A stretch of DNA of 64,000 nt from a cyanobacterium PCC 7702 (GCA_000332255.1 KB235926.1:2837822-2901821); one strand, 5' to 3'. Counted from the first letter of the stretch, positions 28,974 to 39,004 are shown. A program made the numbers and translations. Notes: generated from the letters alone by a model not told the origin.

Positions 28974-29413
28974 ATAAATCGTTTGCTTCTTCTAGAATGA
29001 AAGTTTTTGTGATAGTAAAAACTGATTTAATTTAATAATTCAACTAGGTGGAAAATAAAGGTAATGAAATTAATATCTTGGTAAGAATTTATCTACATTT
29101 TTCGAGGATAATTTCGGCAATTTTCACACTGCATTACCTACAAGTAGCTAGTTATTTTAAATTTGATTTTATTTCTTAGTTTTATTAGCAGAATATATCA
29201 CTGAAAATTTGACATTTGACTTGTTTCTAAAGCATTAATTAAACATCCTAAGACAGGTAAATATAAATTACATCCCAGCTAAGGTAATTTAACAATAATT
29301 TCATGGTTTTTACATATTAAATATAAAATTTCTGAAAATAAAAAATTATCTAAAAATAAAAAGGCTGGAAAAACCAGCCGTGTATATTATGTTCGTTTTT
29401 GCACAAGTTATAT
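28974..29413. other. AT-rich intergenic region upstream of the glycosyltransferase
   Basis: 440 bp with no open frame. It contains the terminator of the ferredoxin operon at its right end and presumably the promoter of the glycosyltransferase gene on the left. Confidence 0.5.
29352..29379 (-). terminator. Terminator of the DUF2997-ycf35-ferredoxin operon
   Basis: On the minus strand GGCTGG-TTTTT-CCAGCC (29379-29363) is followed by a T-rich run (29362-29352), 35 bp after the ferredoxin stop codon. This is a textbook intrinsic terminator. Confidence 0.85.
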
Positions 29414-29875
29414 TTAATAGCGGGATTTCTTTTGTTTTGATTTTAGCCTTTTACGCCGTCGCTGTGCTGTTGCCACTGCAGCTTCCACCGGATATCCAAT
29501 TACGGGAATTACCTGATATTTACGTTCTTCTTCTAACCTTTTTATCTCCGTGTAGTCTAGCCAGTGAATACAATCGACCGGACAAGTGTCAATTGCTTCT
29601 TGAATCAGCTCCTCTGGATCGCCATCTTGGCGCATCACCCGCGATCGCCCGTAATCAGGCTCGATGTAAAAAGTGTTACGAGCAACAAAGGCACAGTGCT
29701 TGCAACCAATACAGGTGACTTCATCGACATACACGCCTTTTTGACGCAGCATGCCCCCTAACTCCGGCTCTAAACCGGATCTATCTGGGGTAGATCGCAA
29801 AAAGCCCCCTAACTCCGGCTCTAAACCGGATCGGCTGTCCTGTTGTTTTTCCAGCGACGGCGAAAACTCAGACAT
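29414..29875 (-). CDS. Single-cluster ferredoxin with a duplicated N-terminal segment
   Basis: 153 residues. The cluster-binding part is CIGCKHC (55-61) and, further on, CPVDC (98-102), as in one-cluster 4Fe-4S ferredoxins of cyanobacteria. The sequence SGLEPELGG-LR occurs twice, 17 residues apart, before the iron-sulfur part; the DNA shows a 51-bp period. The C-terminus is basic (RRRKRLKSKQKKSRY). The gene is last in a three-gene cluster with ycf35 and a DUF2997 gene, overlapping ycf35 by one base. The cluster's function is unknown. Confidence 0.9.
   Translation of the reverse strand: MSEFSPSLEKQQDSRSGLEPELGGFLRSTPDRSGLEPELGGMLRQKGVYVDEVTCIGCKHCAFVARNTFYIEPDYGRSRVMRQDGDPEELIQEAIDTCPVDCIHWLDYTEIKRLEEERKYQVIPVIGYPVEAAVATAQRRRKRLKSKQKKSRY
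29753..29832. repeat. In-frame tandem duplication inside the ferredoxin gene
   Basis: A 29-bp sequence at 29753-29781 is repeated exactly at 29804-29832 (period 51 bp, 17 codons). Each copy includes CCGGCTCTAAACCGG, a near-palindrome. Confidence 0.9.
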
Positions 29876-30261
29876 TACGCACTCCAGCGTTGTACAACTA
29901 GGCGAATCGAACCATCCTCATTTTGCTGTTGTTCGGCAATTTGAAAACCAGCACGAGCAGATTCTTTGACTACTGTGTGGTAAGCATATCGCTGGGTTAG
30001 CTGGCGTAAAAAACCTTCTACAGATAAGTTTTGTTGCCAATACTGCAAGTCAGCTACTAATTCGTATTCTTTGCCATTCCATCTAAAGCCTATGTCATAA
30101 CCATTGTCTTGCTCTATGGCAACCTCGGCAGAATGGGTCTGACCTTGATAGCCACGTACTTCTCTAGGCCCTGGCTTCCAGTTTATACCTAAATCAGTCA
30201 GAGCATTTTGCAAAGATTCAAGGTTACGAATCTGGGTTTTGATTTGGCTAAAGTGTGACAT
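29875..30261 (-). CDS. ycf35: Ycf35 / DUF1257 protein
   Basis: 128 residues starting MSHFSQIKTQIRNLESL, the conserved opening of the Ycf35 family shared by cyanobacteria and algal plastids. Mid-protein motifs are GYDIGFRWNGKEYELVAD and YAYHTVV. Function is not established. It sits between the DUF2997 gene and the ferredoxin gene on the same strand; overlap with the latter (TAATG) implies coupled translation. Confidence 0.93.
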   Translation of the reverse strand: MSHFSQIKTQIRNLESLQNALTDLGINWKPGPREVRGYQGQTHSAEVAIEQDNGYDIGFRWNGKEYELVADLQYWQQNLSVEGFLRQLTQRYAYHTVVKESARAGFQIAEQQQNEDGSIRLVVQRWSA

Positions 30262-30303
30262 GGTGGTTGTAAATCGATGAAACTAAACTTAACGTTTGCA
30301 AAA

Positions 30304-30513
30304 TTACCAATCGCTGAAAGTGTTTTGCGTCTTCGCCACTCCAGATTGTTGCACCTTGGCAGCGAAGAATTCTGAGGTTGGCTGTTGGCTGAGCACTTGT
30401 CCCAGCTGTGCCTCTATTGCCGCAGTGACTTCAGCACAGGAAGCACCTACAATGCCAGTGACTTTTTCTTGTACCCGACCATCTGGATAAATGATAAATT
30501 CTAATGTCTCCAT
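30304..30513 (-). CDS. DUF2997 protein
   Basis: 69 residues starting METLEFIIYPDGRVQEKVTG, typical of the DUF2997 family. The ATG at 30513 is preferred over the upstream frame start at 30531. It is the first gene of the DUF2997-ycf35-ferredoxin cluster. A small soluble protein of unknown function. Confidence 0.85.
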   Translation of the reverse strand: METLEFIIYPDGRVQEKVTGIVGASCAEVTAAIEAQLGQVLSQQPTSEFFAAKVQQSGVAKTQNTFSDW

Positions 30514-31037
30514 GCTCTTGGCCAACCGCAAATGCTATGCTCAAACTTTACTGTTCTAGTAAAAAGCTAAAGTTGTAGTCTTCAGGAACAGTATTTTTCC
30601 CTAGCTACAACATTGTCATTTGTTAACTAATGTTCCATCTCTCAAAATATATATCTCAGAAACTTTACAAAAGTTATTAATTTAATTAGTCAATACATCC
30701 ATTACATGTAAGTTTCTCTTAACCTGATCTAGAAGTCAAGCTCAAAGGCCAACAACATCTTCCATTGCAAAAGACTGGACAATAAAAAGCTCCTATAGAA
30801 CAAAAAACGTTGTCAGAGGGAGAAAATAAATTATTGATTGCAAATATTCCTCATTAATATTTCATTCATCCTCTAAAATTAACCGTAAGCTTCAACTGTA
30901 CCCCATCTAAGCTGCAGCCACAAGCTAGAATTAATCGTTGAGTACGAGAACAAGTTTGATTCCGAACAAAGTCGGCAGCACAATAGTTTCTCTAACACTG
31001 GGCTCAGGTAGCTTCGATCTCACTAGACTGATTGACC
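30514..31037. other. Intergenic region between the ycf35 cluster and bioU
   Basis: 524 bp between divergent transcription units, mostly AT-rich. No gene, tRNA or clear operator was found. Confidence 0.5.
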
Positions 31038-32060
31038 ATGAATGTAGGGCAATTAATGCATTTGACTGATTCTTCAAAACAAATACGCGTAGGAGTATTA
31101 GGCTTTGGCGGATTAGGCCAAGCAGCTGCTAAAGTACTTGCTCCCAAAAAAGAGATGGTCCTTGTTGCAGTGGCAGACAAAAAAGGTTACGCCTACTCTC
31201 CGCAAGGATTAAATGCTCAAGAATGTATAGCTGCTTACCAATCTCAAGGTTCGGTAGGATACCTAGATGGATTTGGCAATTTAACTAATCGTAGTATAGA
31301 GGATTTAATAGAAAGCGGTTATCCAATAGATGGTTTTTTTCTCGCATTGCCAAATCTACCAAATGATTTTATTCCCTCTGTAGCCCAGCAATTTATGAAA
31401 TCTGGTTGGCGGGGGGTATTGGTAGACGCGATCAAACGTACAAGCGCAGTAGAACAATTATTGACAATGAAAGAGCAAATGCAAACTGCGGGAATTACCT
31501 ACATGACAGGATGCGGAGCCACACCAGGACTTTTAACCGCAGCTGCTGCACTTGCAGCACAAAGCTACAGCGAAATTCATCGAGTGGAAATTACATTTGG
31601 AGTGGGGATTGCCAACTGGGAAGCTTATCGTGCTACTATCCGCGAAGACATTGCTCATATGCCTGGTTACAACACAGAAACTGCTAGAGCAATGAGCGAT
31701 GCACAAGTAGAAGCACTGCTGGACAAAACTAACGGCGTGTTGACCCTAGAAAATATGGAACATGCTGACGATATCATGCTGGAATTAGCAGGAATTTGTC
31801 CGCGCGATCGCGTCATGGTTGGCGGTGTCGTTGATACTCGAAATCCCAAAAAACCTCTCAGTACGAACGTTAAGATTACAGGTCGCACGTTTGAAGGTAA
31901 AATTTCCACTCACACCTTCATCCTAGGAGATGAAACTAGTATGGCAGCAAACGTATGCGGCCCCGCCTTTGGCTATCTTAAAGCAGGCATGGGATTACAC
32001 CAACAGGGTATTTATGGAATATTTACAGCTGCTGAAATTATGCCTCGATTTGTAAGATAG
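31038..32060 (+). CDS. bioU: BioU-type (S)-8-amino-7-oxononanoate synthase, saccharopine dehydrogenase-like
   Basis: 340 residues. The N-terminal Rossmann motif is [30 protein letters not shown] contains Lys133, in the position where cyanobacterial BioU uses a lysine as the sacrificial amino donor. Later motifs are [21 protein letters not shown] and [13 protein letters not shown]. BioU takes the place of BioA in biotin synthesis, converting 8-amino-7-oxononanoate to a carboxylated precursor of dethiobiotin in a single-turnover reaction. The older family label is saccharopine dehydrogenase-like oxidoreductase. The ATG at 31038 is used; a TTG lies two codons upstream. The assignment rests on remembered similarity and the lysine context. 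Confidence 0.78.
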   Translation: MNVGQLMHLTDSSKQIRVGVLGFGGLGQAAAKVLAPKKEMVLVAVADKKGYAYSPQGLNAQECIAAYQSQGSVGYLDGFGNLTNRSIEDLIESGYPIDGFFLALPNLPNDFIPSVAQQFMKSGWRGVLVDAIKRTSAVEQLLTMKEQMQTAGITYMTGCGATPGLLTAAAALAAQSYSEIHRVEITFGVGIANWEAYRATIREDIAHMPGYNTETARAMSDAQVEALLDKTNGVLTLENMEHADDIMLELAGICPRDRVMVGGVVDTRNPKKPLSTNVKITGRTFEGKISTHTFILGDETSMAANVCGPAFGYLKAGMGLHQQGIYGIFTAAEIMPRFVR

Positions 32061-32198
32061 GCTTGTAGTGGGCACTTTATTGCCTAGAAATTTCGGAGCT
32101 ATAGCCCTGACTACAAACCTTTAAATTTTTTTAGGAAGCTTGTAATGGGCACTTTAGTGCCCAGAAATTTCAGGGCTGAAACTCTGACTACAAATCTT
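32061..32198. repeat. Two diverged copies of a folded 61-bp repeat
   Basis: Copy 1 at 32061-32121 and copy 2 at 32138-32198 have the same length with about ten substitutions and no gaps. Each has outer arms TTGTAGT/ACTACAA (weaker in copy 2) and inner hairpins; copy 2 contains the perfect GGGCAC-TTTA-GTGCCC. Related sequence occurs at about 57.1 kb. Confidence 0.8.
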
Positions 32199-32425
32199 TT
32201 TCAGGAATTGAAATTGTAATTCTAATTCTGTTTTCCAGTACTAAAGTTTTCTCCATCAATGCCTGGATTGCTCTCTTTTTTTATAGTCGTTGACGACAAA
32301 GATATTGCTAACAATTACATACTCATGTAGCTCGTCATCAAGATAATTAATTTGACTTAAAAAAATTTAATATATTATATGGCTTTATCTCTTTTAGAGC
32401 TAAACAATATAGACTGCTATATCTA
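32199..32425. other. Intergenic remainder after the folded repeats
   Basis: AT-rich sequence between bioU and a convergent hypothetical gene. No gene or clear terminator was seen. Confidence 0.4.
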
Positions 32426-32986
32426 CTAAAAATCTTTAGATTGTAGTTCCTCTTGTTTAGTTATATCTTCATGAAATATCGATTCTAGAGTTAGAATTAC
32501 AAATGGTAAATTGGCTCCTACCAAACCCCTTTGAATGCGTTGTGGCGTTTCTGGGAAAATTACAAACAAAGGATATACTGTATTAGTTCCCTCACTCAAA
32601 ATATGCTTGTAGCGGAAAGGCATAAGCCATTCATAGCTTTTGTCTAGCCAAACTTGGGTTTTTCGCCAGCGTTTCAGTAAATGAGAAAAATCTTCATGGG
32701 GACGGTGAATAAAAATAATAATTTCAGCTCCGCTTTTGATTTTCCATTCAGGATCGCAAGTCAAAATTGCTAAATCACAAGGTAAACAAACAGCTTCTGC
32801 TGGGTTTTTTGTGTCTTGGCACAGGCGAACTATTGGCAGTGGTATAGTGATAATGCTCTCTTCAGGACGACGCAGACTGGGAATTATCTCCAGGTAGGGA
32901 CGATACTGCTTTAAAAGAGCGATCGCGCTAAGGTTATTACTATACTCTGCTAAACAAGCATCGTAATGATATCTTTGTACAGGCAT
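32426..32986 (-). CDS. Hypothetical protein, 186 residues
   Basis: Not recognised. The sequence is soluble with no signal peptide or membrane segment. It has a Cys-containing centre (AVCLPCDLAILTCDPEW), a RPHEDFSHLLKRW segment and hydrophobic strands (AEIIIFIHRP, YPLFVIFPET, LPFVILTLESIF) that suggest an alpha/beta fold. Composition is like the neighbouring genes, and a full-length frame with ATG start supports a real gene. It lies 73 bp downstream of pilC on the same strand, but a functional link is not shown. Confidence 0.65.
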   Translation of the reverse strand: MPVQRYHYDACLAEYSNNLSAIALLKQYRPYLEIIPSLRRPEESIITIPLPIVRLCQDTKNPAEAVCLPCDLAILTCDPEWKIKSGAEIIIFIHRPHEDFSHLLKRWRKTQVWLDKSYEWLMPFRYKHILSEGTNTVYPLFVIFPETPQRIQRGLVGANLPFVILTLESIFHEDITKQEELQSKDF

Positions 32987-33059
32987 TATCTTAAATAAGG
33001 ATGAAGGTGTCAGGAAAGTAAAGGTGAAATATAAAAAATTTCAGCCTCCATCTTTACTT

Positions 33060-34280
33060 TTAGCCGAGTTTCTCGAAGACTTTAAACATAGGCAAGTACA
33101 TTGATAACAAAATTGTACCAACCATCCCCCCCAAAACTACAATCATAATTGGCTCCAAAACACTAGTTAGTGCTTTGACCGCTTGCTCTACTTCATCTTC
33201 ATAGAAATCAGCTATTTTCATCAGCATTGCATCTATTTCTCCTGTTTCTTCGCCAATGCTAATCATCTGAATCGCCATTACAGGAAATACCTTCTCTTTT
33301 TGTAGAGCTAGACTAATCATTCCTCCTTGTTGAATTTCTATACGCGCTGCTTCTATAGCATTGGCAACAACTTGATTTCCAGAAGTATCTCGCACAATTT
33401 CCAAAGAAGTTAAAATTGGAACACCCGAACGAGTTAAAGCACCAAAAGTGCGGCTAAAGCGAGCCACGGCTGATTTTTGGATTAAATCTCCAAATAAAGG
33501 CATTTTCAGGGAAAGACGGTCGATAGTTTCCTTACCTACACGAGTTTGATAGTACTTTTTATATGCAATTCCCGCTGCTATAACAACACCAATGACAACT
33601 AAAACCCGCCAACTTCGCAAAATTTCACTGCAAGTCAGCATGAATTGTGTTAAAGCTGGTAACTCAGTCCCCAATTCTTTAAAAATATTGGCAAAGATGG
33701 GAATGAGAAAAACCGTCATACCGATAAAAATTGCGATCGCTAAAAAACCCACAGTCAAAGGGTAAGCCATTGCTGATTTAATTTGATTTTGCAAGCGAGC
33801 AACATCTTCTAGTAACTTGGATAAGCGATTTAACACTTCATCCAAAACGCCACCAACTTCACCAGCCTGTACCATGCTGACATACAAACCGTCAAAACAA
33901 TCAGGATGTTTGCGCATTGCGTCTGAAAGACTTACTCCATTTTGGACTTCGCTACTAATTTCCAAAAGAGCTTGTTTAAGTTTCGGGTTTGTACATTGTT
34001 CTGATAATACACCCAAGCTTCTGACTATTGCCACTCCTGCATTTACCAAAGCAGCAAATTGACGGGAAAAAACAGCTTTATCTTTGACGGAAACTTTGAC
34101 AAATGACATCTGAATTTTTTTTAAATCCAGACTTCCGAATCCTTTAGATGTCTTTAAATCTTGGACAATAAAACCTTGTTGTCTCAGATTGGTGCGAGCT
34201 TGAGCTAAATTTTCTGCAACTATTGTTTCAGTTCTAGATTTTCCTTGAGAATCGCGGATACGAGCAACGAATGTCGGCAT
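33060..34280 (-). CDS. pilC: Type IV pilus inner-membrane platform protein PilC
   Basis: 406 residues of the GspF/PilC family. It has two repeated cytoplasmic domains (FSRQFAALVNAGVAIVRSL and FSRTFGALTRSGVPILTSLEIV) and hydrophobic segments near 172-200, 220-240 and the C-terminus. PilC anchors the pilus motor in the plasma membrane and couples PilB/PilT to pilin assembly. It is the last gene of the pilB-pilT-pilC operon. Confidence 0.96.
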   Translation of the reverse strand: MPTFVARIRDSQGKSRTETIVAENLAQARTNLRQQGFIVQDLKTSKGFGSLDLKKIQMSFVKVSVKDKAVFSRQFAALVNAGVAIVRSLGVLSEQCTNPKLKQALLEISSEVQNGVSLSDAMRKHPDCFDGLYVSMVQAGEVGGVLDEVLNRLSKLLEDVARLQNQIKSAMAYPLTVGFLAIAIFIGMTVFLIPIFANIFKELGTELPALTQFMLTCSEILRSWRVLVVIGVVIAAGIAYKKYYQTRVGKETIDRLSLKMPLFGDLIQKSAVARFSRTFGALTRSGVPILTSLEIVRDTSGNQVVANAIEAARIEIQQGGMISLALQKEKVFPVMAIQMISIGEETGEIDAMLMKIADFYEDEVEQAVKALTSVLEPIMIVVLGGMVGTILLSMYLPMFKVFEKLG

Positions 34281-34363
34281 GAATCTAACTCTATTAGTGG
34301 ACTATTTTTTGATGTAATTTTTGGATTAAATTTTGTTATTTCTTCGTAATTTTTATCCAAAAT

Positions 34364-35491
34364 TTAATGTGCTTTGATAGCAGCACCAACACCCGATGGG
34401 ACACTAACAGACTGTGGTGCAGAACCAATCAAACGCTGCAATTCATCTGGCTTAGAAGTTTTAGCCATAGCGGCTTCAAATGAAATGATTCCTTGTTTGT
34501 ACAAATCAGCTAAAACTTTTTCCAAAGTTTGCATTCCTAATTTACCACCTGTTTGAATTGAGGAATAAATTTGGGCTGTTTTTCCTTCACGAATTAAGTT
34601 AGAAATAGCAGGAGTAACTATCATAATTTCCTGTGCCATGACCCTTCCAAATTCACCTGGTTTGGGGTTTTTCTTGGGCACTAAAGTTTGACTAAATACG
34701 GCGACAAGCGAGTTTGATAATTGGACTCGAATCTGAGTTTGTCTGTCTGCAGGAAAAACGTCAATCATTCTGTCAACAGTCTGGGCTGCGGAACTAGTAT
34801 GCAAAGTTCCAAATACTAAATGCCCAGTTTCAGCAGCAGAAATTGCCAGCGAAATAGTTTCTAAATCTCGCATTTCCCCAATCAGGATAATGTCTGGATC
34901 TTCCCGCAAAGCAGCTCTTAAAGCATTGGCAAAACTCTTGGTATCTTCATTCAACTGTCGTTGATGTATGAGGCTTTTAATTGGTTCGTAAACAAACTCA
35001 ATAGGGTCTTCTATAGTTAAAATGTGTTCTGCTCGCGTGCGGTTAATTAAATCAATGATCGCTGCTAGAGTAGTTGTTTTACCGGAGCCAGTGGGTCCTG
35101 TAACTAAAATCAACCCTCTGGGCTTGTCTGCCATTTCTCTGACCACATCAGGTAGACCTAATTTTTCAAAGCTGGGAATTTTAGAACTTAACGCCCGCAA
35201 GCAAGCTGCGTAAGTACCGCGTTCTTTGTAGACATTGACCCGAAAACGAGCTAATCCCTTAACGCCATAGGAGCAGTCCAACTCCCAGTTTTGTTCTAGT
35301 GTTTTTCTTTGGGAGTTATTTAACATGCTGAAAATTAATCTTTGGCATTGATCGGCAGATAAGGGTTCTTCACCGATAGGAGTGAGTTTACCACTGATGC
35401 GAAAATAGGGAGGTAAACCAGCAGATAAGTGCATATCTGAGCCTCCCATTTCAATCATTTGCTCCATCAAATCTTCGATCATCATTTCCAT
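34364..35491 (-). CDS. pilT: Type IV pilus twitching motility ATPase PilT
   Basis: 375 residues. It has the PAS-like N-domain (GGSDMHLSAGLPPYFRISG), Walker A GPTGSGKTTTLAAII, the Asp box EDPIEFVYE, Walker B IILIGEMRDLETI and the His box TGHLVFGTLHTSSAAQT. The hexameric motor powers pilus retraction. The gene lies between pilB (51 bp upstream) and pilC (83 bp downstream), as in the main cyanobacterial pil operon. Confidence 0.97.
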   Translation of the reverse strand: MEMMIEDLMEQMIEMGGSDMHLSAGLPPYFRISGKLTPIGEEPLSADQCQRLIFSMLNNSQRKTLEQNWELDCSYGVKGLARFRVNVYKERGTYAACLRALSSKIPSFEKLGLPDVVREMADKPRGLILVTGPTGSGKTTTLAAIIDLINRTRAEHILTIEDPIEFVYEPIKSLIHQRQLNEDTKSFANALRAALREDPDIILIGEMRDLETISLAISAAETGHLVFGTLHTSSAAQTVDRMIDVFPADRQTQIRVQLSNSLVAVFSQTLVPKKNPKPGEFGRVMAQEIMIVTPAISNLIREGKTAQIYSSIQTGGKLGMQTLEKVLADLYKQGIISFEAAMAKTSKPDELQRLIGSAPQSVSVPSGVGAAIKAH

Positions 35492-35542
35492 AGTTATGCT
35501 CCTTTTGCGAATTGCTACTAGCCACCAACTACTTACTTTTGA

Positions 35543-37561
35543 CTAATCTTGAAATCGAGGTGTTAGACAGTAAGGACAATCCATCCATTCTGGTTGCAAT
35601 CCAGCATTGCAAGTCCGACAGGTAAGGCTTGTTTTGCGTTTAGCTTTCAGTTCAGCTTCCAGACCTGTATCGGTGAAAGTCACCCGTTCTACTTCTTCGA
35701 GAGTGGTTAAACCTTGCCGTACTAAATCCAAGCTGTAGGCCAGTAGGGTTTTCATTCCTTCTTCTACTGCTACCTCTTTGATACGTTCTGTTGGTGCTCC
35801 TTCGTTAATGAGGGTTTGCAGTCTTTCAGTAATACGCATAACCTCATAAACGCCACAACGTCCTTTGTAGCCAATACCGTTACAGGTAGAACAAAGATTG
35901 CCCTTTGCCTTGGCTTGTTGGAGTTCTTCTCCTGTTAGGGTATTAGCTTTGTAGAAAGTTACTCCCACTTCTTGGGAAGCTGACAAACCGTAGCGTGCCA
36001 ATTCTTCGACACTGGGAGTATAGGGAATGCGACAATCAGGACACACGCGCCGTACCAAGCGCTGTGCAAGTACGCCGATAAGGGAGCTGGAGATCATAAA
36101 AGGTTCTATACCCATTTCTCCCAAACGAGCGATCGCCCCAGGAGCATCGTTGGTATGTAAAGTAGTTAATACTAAGTGACCGGTCAACGCAGCTTCAATT
36201 GCTGTTTTTGCAGTTTCTTTATCCCGCGTTTCACCCACCAGAATTACATCCGGATCTTGCCGCAAAAAAGCCCGCAAAGCTGTGGCAAAATCTAGTCCTT
36301 TTTCCCGAATTACCTGAACTTGAGTAATTCCTGGCAAACTATATTCAATGGGGTCCTCAACAGTACTGATATTAATTCCAGGGTGATTTTTTTCCGCCAG
36401 CGCCGAATACAGAGAAGTTGTTTTACCAGATCCTGTTGGTCCTGTAACCAAGATCAGGCCAAAGGGGCGACTGACCATATCTTTGACAATCTGCAAAGTC
36501 TCCGGGTCCGTAATTAGCTTATCCAAGCCCAGTTGGGTTGTAGAATTATCTAAAATGCGCAGACAAACCTTTTCTCCGTAGCGACTGGGTAAAGTGTTGA
36601 CCCGGAAATCTACCTTGCGTCCCTCAAACAACCGTCGGATACGCCCGTCTTGGGGCAGGCGCCGTTCGGAAATATCCAGGTTAGAAATAATTTTGAAGCG
36701 AGCCGTGACTGCAGGAATAATTTTTTTCGGTAGAGGATCGAAAGCTTCGCGCAATACCCCATCTTTGCGAAAGCGAATGCGCAGGCTTTCTTCTTGAGGC
36801 TCAACGTGGATGTCAGAAACCTTCTCGTGCAGTGCTTTAGCCAAGATGCGGTTGACCAGATTAATCACAGGCGCATCTTCAGCACCTTTCATTGCTGCTC
36901 CCAGATCGGTTTCAGCATCGTCAGGAGCGTCGTCTGTGTTGAGGTTGAGATTTTCCAGATTTTCTAAATCTTGATTGATGTCTGTGTATTTTTCTTGTTC
37001 TAGTGCTTTTTGCCGAACTGCTAAATCATCCAGATACTGATTAATTAGCTGCTGGTAGTCTTCCTGGGTAATGACCATGCGTTGCAAAGCCAAACCCTGC
37101 GGACGCAAAATGCGATTGAGATCGTCGCAAGCCTCTAGATTATCAGGATCTACCATTGCCACCAAAACAAAGGGCGGGTTTTGGTCTTCATTTTTTGCTA
37201 GCGGTATAAGGCGATGACGGCGACAGATATCTATGGGAATTAAAGTTTCAATGAGATTGGCTACAGCCGTATTACCTACAGGACTAACTTCTGGATCTAG
37301 CGATTCGACGCCATAAAGGATTTTGAGCTCGAATAATTGCTGTTTTTTGTACTGTCTGAGCAAATCAGGTGATAGTTGTCGCCCTGATATAGATTCGAGT
37401 ACTTCCGTTAACGGTCTACCAGACTTACGACTTTCCGTTAGCGCCTGTTTCATCTGTTCGCTACTAACAAAGCCAGATTGCACAAGCTTATTGCCAAAGG
37501 GTGAAAACTCTGTTCTAGTAGTGAGAGCGGTACTGCGCCGTTGTGGTGACGAATAAGTCAT
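35543..37561 (-). CDS. pilB: Type IV pilus assembly ATPase PilB
   Basis: 672 residues. The N-terminal GspE/MshE-like domain is followed by the ATPase with Walker A GPTGSGKTTSLYSAL, EDPIEYSLPG, Walker B VILVGETRDKETA and TGHLVLTTLHTNDAPGA. Two zinc-binding regions are seen: CPDC ... CSTC in the ATPase part and CRTC ... CPYC at the extreme C-terminus. It drives pilin polymerisation and is needed for motility and natural transformation. It is the first gene of the motor operon; the long upstream gap likely carries the promoter. Confidence 0.97.
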   Translation of the reverse strand: MTYSSPQRRSTALTTRTEFSPFGNKLVQSGFVSSEQMKQALTESRKSGRPLTEVLESISGRQLSPDLLRQYKKQQLFELKILYGVESLDPEVSPVGNTAVANLIETLIPIDICRRHRLIPLAKNEDQNPPFVLVAMVDPDNLEACDDLNRILRPQGLALQRMVITQEDYQQLINQYLDDLAVRQKALEQEKYTDINQDLENLENLNLNTDDAPDDAETDLGAAMKGAEDAPVINLVNRILAKALHEKVSDIHVEPQEESLRIRFRKDGVLREAFDPLPKKIIPAVTARFKIISNLDISERRLPQDGRIRRLFEGRKVDFRVNTLPSRYGEKVCLRILDNSTTQLGLDKLITDPETLQIVKDMVSRPFGLILVTGPTGSGKTTSLYSALAEKNHPGINISTVEDPIEYSLPGITQVQVIREKGLDFATALRAFLRQDPDVILVGETRDKETAKTAIEAALTGHLVLTTLHTNDAPGAIARLGEMGIEPFMISSSLIGVLAQRLVRRVCPDCRIPYTPSVEELARYGLSASQEVGVTFYKANTLTGEELQQAKAKGNLCSTCNGIGYKGRCGVYEVMRITERLQTLINEGAPTERIKEVAVEEGMKTLLAYSLDLVRQGLTTLEEVERVTFTDTGLEAELKAKRKTSLTCRTCNAGLQPEWMDCPYCLTPRFQD

Positions 37562-38013
37562 AAATTAGCTACTGTCGCGGAAACCTTTGATTAAAGTATT
37601 CCCAAGCTGGAAACGAGAATTTACATTTGTAATTGGTAAAATCAAGTCAAAATTTTTTGATTTGCTTGCAGTTTTTTGTAAGCAAAAAGCCAGGGTTGAG
37701 GTGGAAGATGCATTGCAGGCTCAAAAAGTGCGGGCGATCGCTCGCTTGTGGTCTCAAAAATAGAGAATTTGGCACCAATCCTTCCCCAGCAGCGCTTAGT
37801 CCCCAATCTCCTGCTATCGTGCACGCTTGTGCTCAGCATTTGTCACAATAGAGGACGGTGACATCACTTCCAGAAAAATGTCAGCAACAAAACTTGCTTG
37901 TTGTTTGCCCTTAGCATTAAGCAGCAGAATACCTGACTGCTTTTTGCTCCATAAATTCAACGGCGGCAATAAGCCTGAAAACTGCTGTGTCAAACATCTG
38001 GATCGAGTACATA
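37562..38013. other. Intergenic region between pilB and grpE
   Basis: 452 bp between divergent operons. Short open frames here lack any support. No CIRCE-like TTAGCACTC inverted repeat was found before grpE. Confidence 0.5.
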
Positions 38014-38754
38014 ATGATGGACGAAGATAAAAATTTCAACACCACCAGTCAGCCACTTGGTGAAGCAACAGAGGTCAAGCAAGCGATGAATAGTGAATCC
38101 CCATCTCCAACTAACGTCAACGAACCTAGCAGCGAAGTAACACAGACAGCAGCCAACGTTTCCGAAGAGGTCGTGACGCCCAATCAAGATAATGGGGTTG
38201 CTGCCACTGACACGACTACAATTGACACAACCACTTTAGAACAATTAAACCAACAAATTGAGTCTCTCAAAGCCCAACTAGAAGAACGTAACAATCAATA
38301 CATGCGGCTAGCGGCAGATTTCGAGAATTACCGCAAACGCGTATTGAAAGAAAAAGAAGACCTTGAAGCACAGGTAAAGCGAAACACGATTACGGAGTTA
38401 CTGCCAGTAGTCGATAATTTTGAACGGGCACGCTCGCAAATCAAACCTCAAAATGATGGCGAGATGGGAATTCATAAAAGTTATCAAGGTGTTTATAAAT
38501 TACTGGTAGAGTGTCTCAAGCGCTTGGGTGTATCGCCCATGCGTCCGGAAGGTCAAGCATTCGATCCCAATCTACACGAAGCAGTAATGCGGGAACCTAC
38601 GGATGAACATCCTGAAGGAACAGTGTTAGAAGAGTTAGTACGCGGATATTACTTGGGCGATCGCGTGCTGCGCCATGCAATGGTAAAAGTGGCTGCTCCA
38701 AAGGAGGATACACCAACTCCAGAGGAAAATCAGTCCAGTTCAGCAAACAGTTAA
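38014..38754 (+). CDS. grpE: GrpE nucleotide exchange factor
   Basis: 246 residues. The N-terminal 80 residues are disordered and rich in Thr, Asn and Glu. A long coiled coil follows ([25 protein letters not shown]) and then the conserved [17 protein letters not shown] ... [11 protein letters not shown] and the beta domain ending [27 protein letters not shown]. GrpE releases ADP from DnaK. The start is set at the ATG-ATG pair at 38014; a GTG at 37987 is an upstream alternative. dnaK follows after 250 bp on the same strand. Confidence 0.95.
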   Translation: MMDEDKNFNTTSQPLGEATEVKQAMNSESPSPTNVNEPSSEVTQTAANVSEEVVTPNQDNGVAATDTTTIDTTTLEQLNQQIESLKAQLEERNNQYMRLAADFENYRKRVLKEKEDLEAQVKRNTITELLPVVDNFERARSQIKPQNDGEMGIHKSYQGVYKLLVECLKRLGVSPMRPEGQAFDPNLHEAVMREPTDEHPEGTVLEELVRGYYLGDRVLRHAMVKVAAPKEDTPTPEENQSSSANS

Positions 38755-39004
38755 GCTGTCACTGCTAGTCTGTAGCTGACCAAAACTGCCTGCAAAATTC
38801 AGGCCAGCATCGCATCCAAAAACGCACAAAAGGTAGTCCGCGAAATCGCAAATTCGAAGTTTGACAGTCATTCCCACTCAAAAGGAGCACTAGCTACCGG
38901 AGAGACAGTTTCAGGAAATAAAATTCCACCTAATTACTGCTAGCTGTCCTCCGGAAGCAGTCAAAACTTCAAGGAGCAACTATTCAGTAAAAATATCGAT
39001 TCAC

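Noticed and set aside
33015..33060. AAAGTAAAG/CTTTACTTT stem at the end of pilC as a terminator
   Set aside because: One arm overlaps the stop codon and there is no T-run in the minus direction.
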